From NCBI RefSeq assembly GCF_025143365.1, contig NZ_JALXPE010000007.1:1-64000 (forward strand): a stretch of DNA of 64,000 nt. Reading direction: 5' to 3'. This DNA comes from Microbacterium sp. p3-SID336. Its GTDB lineage: Bacteria > Actinomycetota > Actinomycetes > Actinomycetales > Microbacteriaceae. The notes beneath the pieces are model-generated. The model ran no database searches. It was not told where the DNA came from and saw only the letters and a list, made by a program, of their open reading frames with translations. This document shows positions 26,263-34,853 of the stretch, piece by piece (within the stretch, counting starts at the first letter, position 1; each line of letters starts with the position of its first letter). Made by a program: the position numbers and the translations under genes.

Positions 26263-26625
26263 ATGGCAGCCAAGGATCAGCTCGGGAGAGCAGGAGAGCA
26301 GCGTGCGGCGGACTACCTCACGCAGCGCGGGTACATCGTCGTGGACCGGAACTGGAGATGTCCGCAGGGCGAGATCGACATCGTCGCGATTCGACAGGAC
26401 CGCCTCTCGATCGTCGAGGTGAAGACGCGGCGGTCGGCGGCGTTCGGCCACCCGTTCGAGGCGATCGACGAGAGGAAGCGACGCCGGCTGTGGCAGCTCG
26501 CGTACGCCTGGCGAGCCGCGCATCCTGAGGTCGCGAACGGGCGAGCGATACGCCTGGAGGCCGTCGGCGTCGTGGGCGCCGAGGCGCGCACAGCCAGCGT
26601 GGAGCACCTCGAGGACATCGCGTGA
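26263..26625 (+). CDS. yraN: YraN family (UPF0102) putative endonuclease
   Basis: A 120-residue protein of the restriction-endonuclease-like fold. The motifs LGRAGEQRAADYLTQRGY, GEIDIVA and VEVKTRRS carry the Glu, Asp and E-x-K residues of a PD-(D/E)XK nuclease. The biological role is unsettled; its genetic link to yifB and dprA suggests DNA processing. Its stop overlaps yifB by four bases, beginning a coupled run of three genes. Confidence 0.93.
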   Translation: MAAKDQLGRAGEQRAADYLTQRGYIVVDRNWRCPQGEIDIVAIRQDRLSIVEVKTRRSAAFGHPFEAIDERKRRRLWQLAYAWRAAHPEVANGRAIRLEAVGVVGAEARTASVEHLEDIA

Positions 26626-28151
26626 GCACGGCGCGGACCTGGGCGGTCGCCCTCACCGGTCCCCAGGGGCATCTCGTGGAGGTCGAGGCGGACCTCTCGA
26701 ATCAGACACCTGAGTTCCGGATCATCGGGCTGCCGGACAAGTCGCTCGGCGAGGCGGTGCAGCGCGTGCACAACGCGTGCCAGAACTCCGGCTTAGAGCT
26801 GCCGCGGCGGCGGCTGACCGTGAACCTCTCGCCCGCCAGCCTGCCCAAGCACGGTTCGGCTTTCGACCTCGCGATCGCGGTTGCGAGTCTCGCCGCAGGA
26901 GGGACGGTGCCTTCCCGAGCCGTTCGGGGGACGGTTCATCTCGGAGAGCTCGGGTTGGACGGTCGGATCCGCCCGGTGTCCGGTATCCTCCCCGCGGTGT
27001 TCGCCGCGGCCCGCGCCGGCTTCGAGCGCGTGATCGTGCCGCGAGCCAACGAGGCGGAGGCGCGACTGGTGCCGGGCGTCGATGTGCGTGGCGCCGGCTC
27101 GCTCGCCGAGGTCGCCGTCTGGCACGGCGCCGATGCCGAGGTGCCCGACGTGGAAGCCGTGCGTGAGCCCGAGGCGTTGGCGGCACCATCGGCCGCGCAC
27201 GACCTGCGCGACGTCGTCGGCCAGGAGGAGGCGGTCGAGGCGCTGATCGTCGCGGCAGCGGGCGGGCATCACATGCTGCTGTGCGGCCCTCCTGGAGCGG
27301 GGAAATCGATGCTCGCCGCGCGGCTGCCTGGCATCCTGCCGCCCCTCGACGAACACGAGGCGATCGAGGTGGCTTCGATCCGGTCGCTCAGCGGTGAGGC
27401 GGTTCTCGGTCTGGACACCCGACCGCCTCTCGTCTCGCCGCATCACAGCGCCTCGGTCGCCGCGCTGGTCGGCGGTGGCTCGCGGACCGCGCGCCCGGGC
27501 GCGATCGCGCGAGCGCATCGCGGCGTGCTCTTCCTCGACGAGGCGGCGGAGTTCTCCCGCGTCGCCCTCGACGCGCTGCGACAGCCGCTGGAAGCCGGCT
27601 TCATCGACGTGCATCGGTCCGGGTTCACGGCTCGATTCCCGGCCCGGTTCCAGCTTCTTCTGGCGATGAACCCCTGTCCGTGCGGCAACCACGGCAGTCC
27701 GGCAGGGGGCTGCGTATGTCCTCCCAGTGCGGTCCGCCGTTATGCCTCACGGCTGTCCGGCCCGCTCCGCGACCGCGTCGACATCGACCTCCAGGTCGCC
27801 CGGGTGTCGGCCCGGCAGGCGATGCGAGACGGCGCTTCGACGACGACGACCGCCGAGGCCCGCGCCCGCGTGTGCGCTGCACGGGAGAGAGCCGTGTCGC
27901 GGTGGCGAGGGACTCCTTGGCGGCGCAACGCGGACGTGCCGGGAACGGTGCTGCGGCAGGGCGCGCTGCAGGTGCCCCGCACGGAGCGAGCTGCGTTGGA
28001 CCGGGCGCTCGAGAGGGGAGTGCTCACGCTGCGGGGTTACGACAGGGCGCTGCGGGTGGCGTGGACCATGGCTGACCTCTCATCGCGTGATCGGCCCGAC
28101 GAGAGCGACATCGGCTGTGCGCTCCTGCTGCGAAAGGGGTTCTCGTCGTGA
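26622..28151 (+). CDS. YifB/ComM family Mg-chelatase-like AAA+ ATPase
   Basis: A 509-residue protein with an N-terminal Lon-protease-like domain (FRIIGLPDKSLGEAVQRV, RRLTVNLSPASLPKHGS), an AAA+ module with Walker A CGPPGAGKS (about 221-229) and Walker B VLFLDEAAEF (about 300), and a C-terminal Mg-chelatase-like part with NPCPCGNHG. ComM in Vibrio and Haemophilus is a helicase that drives branch migration during natural transformation. Here it lies between yraN and dprA with four-base overlaps on both sides, which fits a role in handling incoming single-stranded DNA. No other competence gene is in the window. Confidence 0.93.
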   Translation: MSTARTWAVALTGPQGHLVEVEADLSNQTPEFRIIGLPDKSLGEAVQRVHNACQNSGLELPRRRLTVNLSPASLPKHGSAFDLAIAVASLAAGGTVPSRAVRGTVHLGELGLDGRIRPVSGILPAVFAAARAGFERVIVPRANEAEARLVPGVDVRGAGSLAEVAVWHGADAEVPDVEAVREPEALAAPSAAHDLRDVVGQEEAVEALIVAAAGGHHMLLCGPPGAGKSMLAARLPGILPPLDEHEAIEVASIRSLSGEAVLGLDTRPPLVSPHHSASVAALVGGGSRTARPGAIARAHRGVLFLDEAAEFSRVALDALRQPLEAGFIDVHRSGFTARFPARFQLLLAMNPCPCGNHGSPAGGCVCPPSAVRRYASRLSGPLRDRVDIDLQVARVSARQAMRDGASTTTTAEARARVCAARERAVSRWRGTPWRRNADVPGTVLRQGALQVPRTERAALDRALERGVLTLRGYDRALRVAWTMADLSSRDRPDESDIGCALLLRKGFSS

Positions 28152-29350
28152 TCCGCGCGCTGCTCCGCAACACCGACCTCGTCGAGATCACACGGCGGAT
28201 GCGCGGTGGCCAGGAGGAGAACCTCAGCGATGTCGTGGCACGGGTGGCGTGGACGGTCATCGCGGAGCCGGGAGACGCCGTGGCCGGGGTGCTCCTGCAG
28301 GAGTTCGGTGCCGTGGACGCTCTGCGATACGCGCTGGAGGGCGCCGGCGGGGCACCGTCGCCGGAGGTGCGCAGCGCCGGTGCCGTCCGCGCGCTCGCGG
28401 AAGCGCGGCGTCGGTGGAAGCCCCGTGCAGACCCCGCGGCCGTTCTGCGTGCGCTCATCGATGCGGAGCGGGTCGGTGCGCAGCTCCTCGTCCCCGGCGA
28501 CGCCTTCTGGCCGGACAGCCTGGCCGACCTGGGCGCGGGCGCGCCTTCGGCGCTGTGGGTGCGCGGACGGGCGGAACTGCTGGCGGCGCCCGCTCGCGTC
28601 TCGGTCGTCGGTGCGCGAGCGGCCAGCGGCTACGGCGAACGCGTCGCCTCGGACCTTGCGGGCGACCTCGCCGCCGCGGGCATCGTGGTCGTCTCAGGGG
28701 GCGCGTACGGCATCGACGGCGTTGCGCACCGTGCGGCACTCGGCGTGGGGGGCGACACCGTCGCGTTCCTCGCCGGCGGGGTCGATCGGGCGTACCCGGC
28801 GGGGCATCAGGAGCTGTTGCGGCGTATCGCGGTGGAGGGCGCCGTGGTGAGTGAACCGCCGTGCGGTGCCGCGCCGACCCGGTGGCGATTCCTCGCACGC
28901 AACAGGCTCATCGCCGCGCTCGGTGCAGCGACGGTCGTCGTGGAGGCGGGGTGGCGGAGCGGTTCGCTGAACACCGCCGGTCACGCCGCCACTCTGGGGC
29001 GACCACTCGGTGCGGTGCCCGGACCGGTCACGTCCGCATCCTCGGCGGGCTGCCATCGGCTGCTGCGGGAGTACGGCGCGGTGTGCGTCACGAGCGTCGC
29101 CGACGTGAAGGAGCTGCTGGGCTTCGCCGACGCGTCCGAGCATTCGGCCGCGGGTGCGGGCGCGGACGGCGAGCGGGTGCTGGCCGCGATGAGCGGGCGG
29201 GTGTCGCGGTCGCCGCGGGAGATCGCGAAGCGCGCCGGGTTGCCCCCGGACCGGGTGCGTTCCCTGCTCGGGCTGCTGGCGCTCGAGGGCTGGGTGATGC
29301 AGGACGGCCCGGACTGGCGCCGTGTCCGCGCGCGGGCGCACGAACGGTGA
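28148..29350 (+). CDS. dprA: DNA-processing protein DprA
   Basis: DprA protects incoming single-stranded DNA and loads RecA in natural transformation; it is also widespread in non-competent bacteria. The 400-residue protein has the Rossmann-like core with SVVGARAASGYGERVASDLA, VVSGGAYGIDGVAHRAAL, FLAGGVDRAYPAGH, FLARNRLIAAL and VEAGWRSGSLNTAGHA. An additional N-terminal region and a C-terminal winged-helix-like domain (VSRSPREIAKRAGLPPDRVR) are present. It overlaps yifB by four bases (GTGA). Confidence 0.95.
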   Translation: MIRALLRNTDLVEITRRMRGGQEENLSDVVARVAWTVIAEPGDAVAGVLLQEFGAVDALRYALEGAGGAPSPEVRSAGAVRALAEARRRWKPRADPAAVLRALIDAERVGAQLLVPGDAFWPDSLADLGAGAPSALWVRGRAELLAAPARVSVVGARAASGYGERVASDLAGDLAAAGIVVVSGGAYGIDGVAHRAALGVGGDTVAFLAGGVDRAYPAGHQELLRRIAVEGAVVSEPPCGAAPTRWRFLARNRLIAALGAATVVVEAGWRSGSLNTAGHAATLGRPLGAVPGPVTSASSAGCHRLLREYGAVCVTSVADVKELLGFADASEHSAAGAGADGERVLAAMSGRVSRSPREIAKRAGLPPDRVRSLLGLLALEGWVMQDGPDWRRVRARAHER

Positions 29351-29473
29351 CGGCGGCATCGCCGGGGTGACGTTCACCGAGAACGAGGGCGTGTCGTCTG
29401 GTGGCGCTGCCGCTCCGGTTCTTGCGACTCGCGGCAGGAGGGCAGTGAGGCTGACAGAGAGTGCAGGGGGTGA

Positions 29474-29498
29474 CGTCGCATCTCGTTCTGATGCGACG
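29474..29498. repeat. Perfect 9-bp inverted repeat upstream of xerC
   Basis: CGTCGCATC and GATGCGACG are separated by seven bases (TCGTTCT). There is no T-tract. It could be a dprA terminator hairpin or a protein-binding site; 163 bases separate it from the xerC GTG. Confidence 0.5.
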
Positions 29499-29649
29499 GC
29501 TGCGGCACCAGGGCGGCGAGGCGGGCAGTCGAGTGCGTGCAGGACGGACGTCGGTGTCGTCCCGCTCCGACGCGGAGGGTTGGCGGCCGTGCGCTGTCGC
29601 CGATGAGCGGCGTCCGGCGGGGCGAGGGGCGGGGACGACGCGATCGGGG

Positions 29650-29655
29650 CAAGCT
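29650..29655 (+). promoter_or_regulatory. Leaderless-type -10 for xerC
   Basis: CAAGCT is followed by six bases (GTTCTC) and GTG 29662. It supports this start and argues against the longer frame from 29461. Confidence 0.4.
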
Positions 29656-29661
29656 GTTCTC

Positions 29662-30564
29662 GTGGACTATGCGATCGCGGTCGAGGCTTTCGCCGACCAC
29701 CTCGAGAAGGTGCGTCGGCTGTCTCCGGCGACGGTGAGGGCGTATCGCTCGGACCTCCGGGACCTCGGTGAGGCCGTGGGCGGGGGCGCGCTGACAGAGA
29801 TCGATCTGGAGAGCCTGCGCGATTGGCTCTGGCACGCCACGCAGCGCGGCGACGCGAGATCGACCCTGGCGCGGCGTGCGGCGGCCGCTCGTTCCTTCTT
29901 CGGGTGGGCGAGCGAGCACGAGCTGATCGCCGTCGACCCGAGTATCCGGCTGGTCGCGCCGAAACGCGCGCGCACCCTGCCGACGGTGGCGTCCCGGGAT
30001 GCGATGTTCCAGCTGCTCGACGCTCAGCGCGACGCGGCGGAGAGTGGGGACCCGATCGCACTCCGTGACCACGCCGTGCTCGAGCTCCTCTACGCGGCCG
30101 GCATTCGCGTGTCCGAGCTGTGCGGTCTCGACGTCGACGATCTGGATCTCACACGCGGCACGGTGCGGGTGCTCGGCAAGGGATCGAAGGAGCGTGTCGT
30201 CCCCTTCGGGGCGCCGGCTCGCGATGCACTCGGCGCCTATCTGACGCGTGCACGACCCGTCCTGGTCGCGCGCGCCGCGACGCCTGGCCCCGCGTTGTTC
30301 CTCGGCGTGAGGGGAGGTCGACTCGGGCCGCGAACGGTCTACGCTCTGGTGGCACGCGTGCTCGCACCGGTCGTCGGCGCCGAGACCATCGGACCGCACG
30401 CTCTCAGACACACCGCGGCCACGCATCTACTCGACGGCGGAGCGGATCTCCGCGCCGTGCAGGAGATCCTCGGTCACGCCAGCCTCGGCACCACCCAGAT
30501 CTACACGCACGTCTCCGCCGAGCGGCTGACCGCCACGTATCGTCTCGCGCATCCGCGCGCCTGA
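29662..30564 (+). CDS. xerC: Tyrosine recombinase XerC
   Basis: Site-specific recombinase that, with XerD, resolves chromosome dimers at dif. The 300-residue protein has the N-terminal SAM-like core-binding domain (FADHLEKVRRLSPATVRAYR) and a full catalytic set: Arg149, Lys173, His246, Arg249 (HALRHTAATH), His272 and the nucleophile Tyr281 (TQIYTHVSAERL). GTG 29662 gives the usual length. The location after dprA and before rpsB is typical for the chromosomal XerC, so it is not an integrase of a mobile element. Confidence 0.94.
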   Translation: MDYAIAVEAFADHLEKVRRLSPATVRAYRSDLRDLGEAVGGGALTEIDLESLRDWLWHATQRGDARSTLARRAAAARSFFGWASEHELIAVDPSIRLVAPKRARTLPTVASRDAMFQLLDAQRDAAESGDPIALRDHAVLELLYAAGIRVSELCGLDVDDLDLTRGTVRVLGKGSKERVVPFGAPARDALGAYLTRARPVLVARAATPGPALFLGVRGGRLGPRTVYALVARVLAPVVGAETIGPHALRHTAATHLLDGGADLRAVQEILGHASLGTTQIYTHVSAERLTATYRLAHPRA

Positions 30565-30573
30565 CGCCGGCGG

Positions 30574-31302
30574 TCACCCGTCGCAGCAGGGGAGCAGCAC
30601 CGCGCGAGGTGCACCGCCGTAGAGCAGCAGCGGATTGATATAGGCCCCGTTGAGACGGACCCCCAGATGCAGCGCTCCGGGAGGGGTGTGCCCGCCGGAG
30701 GCGAGTGCGCCGACGGGCTGCCCGCGGTGCACCGCGTCGCCGGGGAGAAGCGCGGACATGACGGGCTCGAGCGTGCTGACGAGGCCGTCGTCGTGGCGGA
30801 TCGTCACCAGCGGACGATCGACCACCGTGCCGCTGAAGGCGACGATGCCGTCCGCCGGGGCGTGCACCTCGCCTCCCGGTGAGGCGGCCACGTCGATCCC
30901 ACGGTGCCCGGCGCCGTATGCGTGCGCCGGCGCCCGGTATGCCGCGAGCACGCTCCGTCCGCCGTCGACCGGCCACTGCCAGAGCGGCAGACCGGGCTCG
31001 CCCGGCTGGTCGATCGCCAGAGTCCCCGACGCCCACGGTCGTGCGAACGGCGATGCCGGGGCGGCCGACGCTCTCGGGCGCCCGAACCGTGACTCCGGTG
31101 CCGTCGATGCCCACGGGGCTTCGGAGGACGACGCTCTGGCCGTCGATGCCCGAGCCTGGCCGAGAGGCGACTCCGGGGTCGCCGACGACGGGTGCTCGAG
31201 TGATCGTGCGGCGTCCGCGGCGCTGGGCGGCGCCACCACCGTGAGCAGCAGTGCGAAGACCGACAGGAGCGTGGCGCGGCGACGGCGGCGAGCAGGAGGC
31301 AT
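30574..31302 (-). CDS. Secreted M23/LytM-like peptidase, catalytic His possibly missing
   Basis: A 242-residue exported protein. A basic n-region (MPPARRRRRA), a hydrophobic core and ADA cleavage site form a clear signal peptide when ATG 31302 is used; ATG 31335 would add 11 residues. A low-complexity Ala/Pro/Ser linker follows, then a LytM domain from about residue 110. The first metal motif GHRGIDVA with His and Asp is present. In the second motif the family HxH becomes ALH (GALHLGVRLNG): the zinc-binding second His remains but the first, catalytic His is Ala. It may be a non-catalytic regulator of cell-wall hydrolases. Divergent from rpsB, as in many actinobacteria. Confidence 0.88.
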   Translation of the reverse strand: MPPARRRRRATLLSVFALLLTVVAPPSAADAARSLEHPSSATPESPLGQARASTARASSSEAPWASTAPESRFGRPRASAAPASPFARPWASGTLAIDQPGEPGLPLWQWPVDGGRSVLAAYRAPAHAYGAGHRGIDVAASPGGEVHAPADGIVAFSGTVVDRPLVTIRHDDGLVSTLEPVMSALLPGDAVHRGQPVGALASGGHTPPGALHLGVRLNGAYINPLLLYGGAPRAVLLPCCDG

Positions 31303-31308
31303 CCTCGC

Positions 31309-31314
31309 AGTGTT
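31309..31314 (-). promoter_or_regulatory. Weak leaderless-type -10 for the M23 gene
   Basis: AACACT on the minus strand, six bases before ATG 31302. It supports the shorter start, which also gives the better signal peptide. Confidence 0.35.
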
Positions 31315-31422
31315 GTCGCGAAGGTGGCGGTTCATGTCCCCGGGTGCGAGACCCTCGCGGTGGTAGGGGAGAGCCCGCCGGTGCGCCCTGCTGTGGAGGG
31401 GGAGACCGGGCCTCCGATCCTG

Positions 31423-31606
31423 TATGCTGGGGGAGCACCTCGATCTCGGGGTGACTACGCGTGCCCACGGCGATTCACTCGTGGCATCACTCCCTCAGGT
31501 CCTGCTTCCGAGCAGGTGGGCGTGAGCCGGGCACCAGGAAGTCCGGTCATCCGACCGGCTTGACAACCTCAACGGCGCCGCAGAGCGCCAGAATCAGGAG
31601 ACGACC
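31423..31606 (+). promoter_or_regulatory. rpsB promoter and long 5' leader
   Basis: TATGCT (31423-31428) is the best -10 box before rpsB, which leaves a leader of about 170 bases. The leader contains several short dyads, for example CCGGTC/GACCGG near 31545-31562 and CTGCTTCCGAGCAG near 31500, and ends in a ribosome-binding site (CAGGAGACGACC). Ribosomal protein S2 is known to control its own operon through the leader in other bacteria; a similar role here is possible but unproven. Confidence 0.45.
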
Positions 31607-32548
31607 ATGGCTGTGGTCACCATCCGCCAGCTGCTCGACAGCGGCGTGCACTTCGGACACCAGACCCGCCGGTGGAACCCGAAGGTGAAGCGCTTCATCC
31701 TCACGGAGCGCAGCGGCATCCACATCATCGACCTGCAGCAGTCGCTGGGCTACATCGACAAGGCCTACGACTTCGTCAAGGAGACCGTCGCCCACGGTGG
31801 CACGATCCTCTTCGTCGGCACCAAGAAGCAGGCGCAGGAGATCCTGGCGGAGCAGGCCACGCGCGTCGGCCAGCCGTACGTCAACCAGCGCTGGCTCGGT
31901 GGCCTCCTCACCAACTTCTCCACCATCGCGAAGCGTCTCGCCCGCATGAAGGAGCTCGAGGAGCTCGACTACGAGAACCCTGCGGCCTCCGGCTTCACGA
32001 AGAAGGAGCTGCTGCTCAAGAAGCGCGAGCTCGACAAGCTGCACAAGTCGCTCGGCGGCATCCGCAACCTCACCAAGACCCCCTCGGCCCTCTGGGTCGT
32101 GGACGCGAAGCGCGAGCACCTCGCGATCGACGAGGCCAAGAAGCTCGGCATCCCCGTGATCGGCATCCTCGACACGAACGCCGACCCGGACGACTTCCAG
32201 TACCCGATCCCCGGCAACGACGACGCGATCCGTTCGGTCTCGCTGCTGACGCGCATCATCGCCGACGCCGCGGCCGAGGGCCTGCAGCAGAAGCACAACC
32301 CGGAGTCGGGCGACGCGGAGCCGCTGGCCGAGTGGGAGAAGGAGCTTCTCGAGGCTCCGGCCCAGGAGTCCGCCGACGCCGCCGAGGTCACGACCGCCGC
32401 TGACGAGGCCGCTGTCGTCGAGACGCCTGCCGCCGACGCGACCGCCGCCGACGAGGCCGGCGCCGAGGCACACGACGAGGCGATCGCCGCCGCTTCCGGC
32501 GAGGAGGCCTCCGAGGTCGCCGCCGCCGAGGCCGCAGACGCCAAGTAA
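31607..32548 (+). CDS. rpsB: 30S ribosomal protein S2
   Basis: S2 binds late to the 30S subunit next to S1 and is needed for initiation. The first 235 residues are a standard S2 ([61 protein letters not shown]). About 75 residues of Ala/Glu/Asp-rich acidic tail follow, which are not in E. coli S2 but common in actinobacteria. First gene of the rpsB-tsf transcript. Confidence 0.98.
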   Translation: MAVVTIRQLLDSGVHFGHQTRRWNPKVKRFILTERSGIHIIDLQQSLGYIDKAYDFVKETVAHGGTILFVGTKKQAQEILAEQATRVGQPYVNQRWLGGLLTNFSTIAKRLARMKELEELDYENPAASGFTKKELLLKKRELDKLHKSLGGIRNLTKTPSALWVVDAKREHLAIDEAKKLGIPVIGILDTNADPDDFQYPIPGNDDAIRSVSLLTRIIADAAAEGLQQKHNPESGDAEPLAEWEKELLEAPAQESADAAEVTTAADEAAVVETPAADATAADEAGAEAHDEAIAAASGEEASEVAAAEAADAK

Positions 32549-32591
32549 CCCTCGTTCATCACACACATCACGAAGCAAGGAGCCACCACAC

Positions 32592-33419
32592 ATGGCCAAC
32601 TTCACCATCGCGGACCTCAAGGCGCTGCGTGAGCAGCTCGGCACCGGAATGGTCGACACCAAGAAGGCGCTCGAGGAGGCTGACGGCGACGTCGAGAAGG
32701 CCACCGAGATCCTGCGGCTGAAGGGTGCGAAGGGCAACGCCAAGCGCGCCGACCGTTCCACCAGCGAGGGCCTGGTCGTCGCTCGCGAGCAGGACGGCGC
32801 TGTGACGCTCGTCGAGCTCGCCTGCGAGACGGACTTCGTCGCGAAGAACGACCGCTTCATCGCCCTGGCCGACAAGGTGGCCGACGCCGTCGCCGCCGTC
32901 AAGGCCGACTCCGTCGAGGCCGCCCTCGCGGCGCAGGCGGGCGACAAGTCCGTCGAGCAGCTCATCTCCGAGGAGGCGGCGATCATCGGCGAGAAGGTCG
33001 AGCTCCGTCGCGTGCGCACGGTCTCCGGCGACAGCGTCGAGGTCTACCTGCACCGCACGAGCAAGGACCTGCCCCCGCAGATCGGTGTCGTCGTCGCCTA
33101 CACGGGTGACGACGCGGCGACCGCGCGGAGCATCGCCCAGCACATCTCGTTCGCCAACCCGTCGTACCTCTCTCGCGAGGACGTCCCGGCAGAGGCAGTC
33201 GAGAAGGAGCGGGAGATCGTCACCGAGATCTCGCGCAACGAGGGCAAGCCGGAAGCGGCTCTGCCGAAGATCGTCGAGGGTCGTGTCGCCGCGTTCATCA
33301 AGCAGGTCGCCCTGCTCGAGCAGGACTACGCGAAGGACAACAAGCTCTCCGTCGCCCAGGTGGCGAAGGACGCCGGTATCACCGTGACGGACTTCGCGCG
33401 CTTCAAGGTCGGCGCGTAG
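32592..33419 (+). CDS. tsf: Elongation factor Ts
   Basis: Guanine nucleotide exchange factor for EF-Tu. The 275-residue protein has the N-terminal UBA-like part with [20 protein letters not shown] and the core signature [15 protein letters not shown]. The coiled-coil and dimerisation parts are present. AAGGAGCCACCACAC precedes the ATG. It follows rpsB after 43 bases and is followed by a strong terminator, so rpsB-tsf is one transcription unit. Confidence 0.98.
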   Translation: MANFTIADLKALREQLGTGMVDTKKALEEADGDVEKATEILRLKGAKGNAKRADRSTSEGLVVAREQDGAVTLVELACETDFVAKNDRFIALADKVADAVAAVKADSVEAALAAQAGDKSVEQLISEEAAIIGEKVELRRVRTVSGDSVEVYLHRTSKDLPPQIGVVVAYTGDDAATARSIAQHISFANPSYLSREDVPAEAVEKEREIVTEISRNEGKPEAALPKIVEGRVAAFIKQVALLEQDYAKDNKLSVAQVAKDAGITVTDFARFKVGA

Positions 33420-33426
33420 CACTGTC

Positions 33427-33460
33427 GAAGGGGTTCGGATCGCATGATCCGAACCCCTTC
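33427..33460 (+). terminator. Intrinsic terminator after tsf
   Basis: A perfect 15-bp stem (GAAGGGGTTCGGATC, loop GCAT, GATCCGAACCCCTTC) starting eight bases after the tsf stop, followed by TTC. It separates rpsB-tsf from pyrH. Confidence 0.9.
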
Positions 33461-33509
33461 TTCATGCCCACAAGGCACTATCTTGAATCGGGACGAGAGG
33501 ACACCCACC

Positions 33510-34226
33510 ATGACTGAACGCACCGGACGCCGTCGCGTCCTCCTGAAGCTCTCCGGAGAGGCGTTCGGCGCCGGGCAGCTGGGGGTCAACCCCGATGTCG
33601 TCAGCCAGATGGCCCGCGAGATCGCTGCGGCGGTGGATCGCGTCGAGGTCGCCGTCGTCGTCGGCGGCGGGAACTTCTTCCGGGGTGCCGAGCTCAGCCA
33701 GCGCGGCATGGACCGCGGGCGCGCGGATTACATGGGCATGCTGGGCACGGTCATGAACGCGCTCGCTCTGCAGGACTTCCTCGAGCAGGCGGGTGCCGCG
33801 ACGCGCGTGCAGTCCGCCATCTCGATGACTCAGGTGGCCGAGCCGTACATCCCGCGTCGCGCGGAGCGGCACATGGAGAAGGGGCGCGTCGTGATCTTCG
33901 GCGCCGGCGCAGGCCTGCCCTACTTCTCCACGGACACGGTGGCTGCCCAGCGGGCGCTCGAGATCGGGGCACAGGAGGTCCTGGTCGCGAAGAACGGCGT
34001 CGATGCGATCTACACCGCCGACCCCAACAAGCACGCCGATGCCGAGCGCATCGAACGCGTGACCTATCGCGACGCCCTGCAGCAGGGCCTCAAGGTCGTC
34101 GACTCGACCGCGTTCAGCCTCTGCATGGACAACAACATGGACATGCGCGTGTTCGGCATGGAGCCGGCGGGCAACGTCACGCGCGCTCTACTGGGCGAGA
34201 CCATCGGAACACTGGTCACCGCCTGA
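33510..34226 (+). CDS. pyrH: UMP kinase
   Basis: Phosphorylates UMP to UDP, the gateway to all pyrimidine nucleotides. The 238-residue amino-acid-kinase-fold protein has [13 protein letters not shown] near the N terminus, [11 protein letters not shown], and the nucleotide-binding [16 protein letters not shown] 33510 (AGAGGACACCCACC upstream) is preferred to the longer frame from 33444, which would start in the terminator. TATCTT at 33479-33484 or TTGAAT at 33483-33488 could be its -10. Confidence 0.97.
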   Translation: MTERTGRRRVLLKLSGEAFGAGQLGVNPDVVSQMAREIAAAVDRVEVAVVVGGGNFFRGAELSQRGMDRGRADYMGMLGTVMNALALQDFLEQAGAATRVQSAISMTQVAEPYIPRRAERHMEKGRVVIFGAGAGLPYFSTDTVAAQRALEIGAQEVLVAKNGVDAIYTADPNKHADAERIERVTYRDALQQGLKVVDSTAFSLCMDNNMDMRVFGMEPAGNVTRALLGETIGTLVTA

Positions 34227-34257
34227 GCGCCTGCACGGGCGAGCGGAGCCAGCCCGA

Positions 34258-34263
34258 TAGAAT
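34258..34263 (+). promoter_or_regulatory. -10 element for frr
   Basis: TAGAAT, 30 bases before the frr GTG, which has its own Shine-Dalgarno (ATAGGAG) and so an ordinary short leader. This suggests frr-cdsA can be transcribed apart from pyrH. Confidence 0.5.
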
Positions 34264-34293
34264 TTCCAGAACACCCCGACGATAGGAGTCACC

Positions 34294-34848
34294 GTGATCG
34301 CGGACGTCCTCGCTGAAACCACCACCCGTATGTCTCGGGCTGTCGAGGCTGCCAAGGAGGACTTCTCCACGGTGCGCACGGGCCGCGCGAACCCGCAGCT
34401 CTTCCAGAAGGTGCTTGTCGACTACTACGGCACGCCGACGCCTCTCGCTCAGCTCGCCTCGCTGGCCAACCAGGAGGCGCGCACGCTCATCATCACGCCG
34501 TACGACAAGTCCGCGCTGAAGGCGATCGAGCAGGCCATCCGCGAGATGCCGAACCTCGGTGCGAACCCGACGAACGACGGCAACCTGGTGCGCGTCACCA
34601 TGCCGGAGCTGACGGCCGAGCGTCGCAAGGAGTACGTCAAGCTCGTGAAGTCGAAGGGCGAGGACGCCAAGGTGCACGTGCGTGGCATCCGGCGCAAGGC
34701 CAAGGACGAGCTCGACGCCCTCAAGAGCGAGCTCGGCGAGGACGAGATCGCCCGTGGCGAGAAGGAGCTGGACGCTCTGACGCGCCAGCACGTCGACCTG
34801 ATCGACGACGCGCTCAAGCGCAAAGAGGCAGAACTCCTCGAGGTGTAG
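34294..34848 (+). CDS. frr: Ribosome recycling factor
   Basis: RRF splits post-termination ribosomes together with EF-G. The 184-residue protein is full length, with the signature [38 protein letters not shown] and [16 protein letters not shown] start with ATAGGAG upstream. The gene order pyrH-frr-cdsA is conserved widely; cdsA begins five bases after the frr stop. Confidence 0.98.
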   Translation: MIADVLAETTTRMSRAVEAAKEDFSTVRTGRANPQLFQKVLVDYYGTPTPLAQLASLANQEARTLIITPYDKSALKAIEQAIREMPNLGANPTNDGNLVRVTMPELTAERRKEYVKLVKSKGEDAKVHVRGIRRKAKDELDALKSELGEDEIARGEKELDALTRQHVDLIDDALKRKEAELLEV

Positions 34849-34853
34849 TCCGC

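Larger units (their letters stand above)
29351..29661 (+). other. Non-coding gap between dprA and xerC
   Basis: A 311-base stretch with no convincing gene. Frames are open in several phases, including an extension of xerC back to 29461, but they give Arg/Gly/Ser-rich sequence without family features and lack ribosome-binding sites. It holds a perfect 9-bp inverted repeat at 29474-29498 and ends with the xerC start signal. Confidence 0.6.

Noticed and set aside
29461..29661. N-terminal extension of XerC by 67 codons
   Set aside because: Arg/Ser-rich with no similarity to tyrosine recombinases; GTG 29662 gives the normal length and has a start signal.
29662..30564. XerC gene considered as an integrase of a mobile element
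   Set aside because: Length, domain structure and location between dprA and rpsB are those of the chromosomal dimer-resolution recombinase. No attachment-site repeats or phage genes are nearby.
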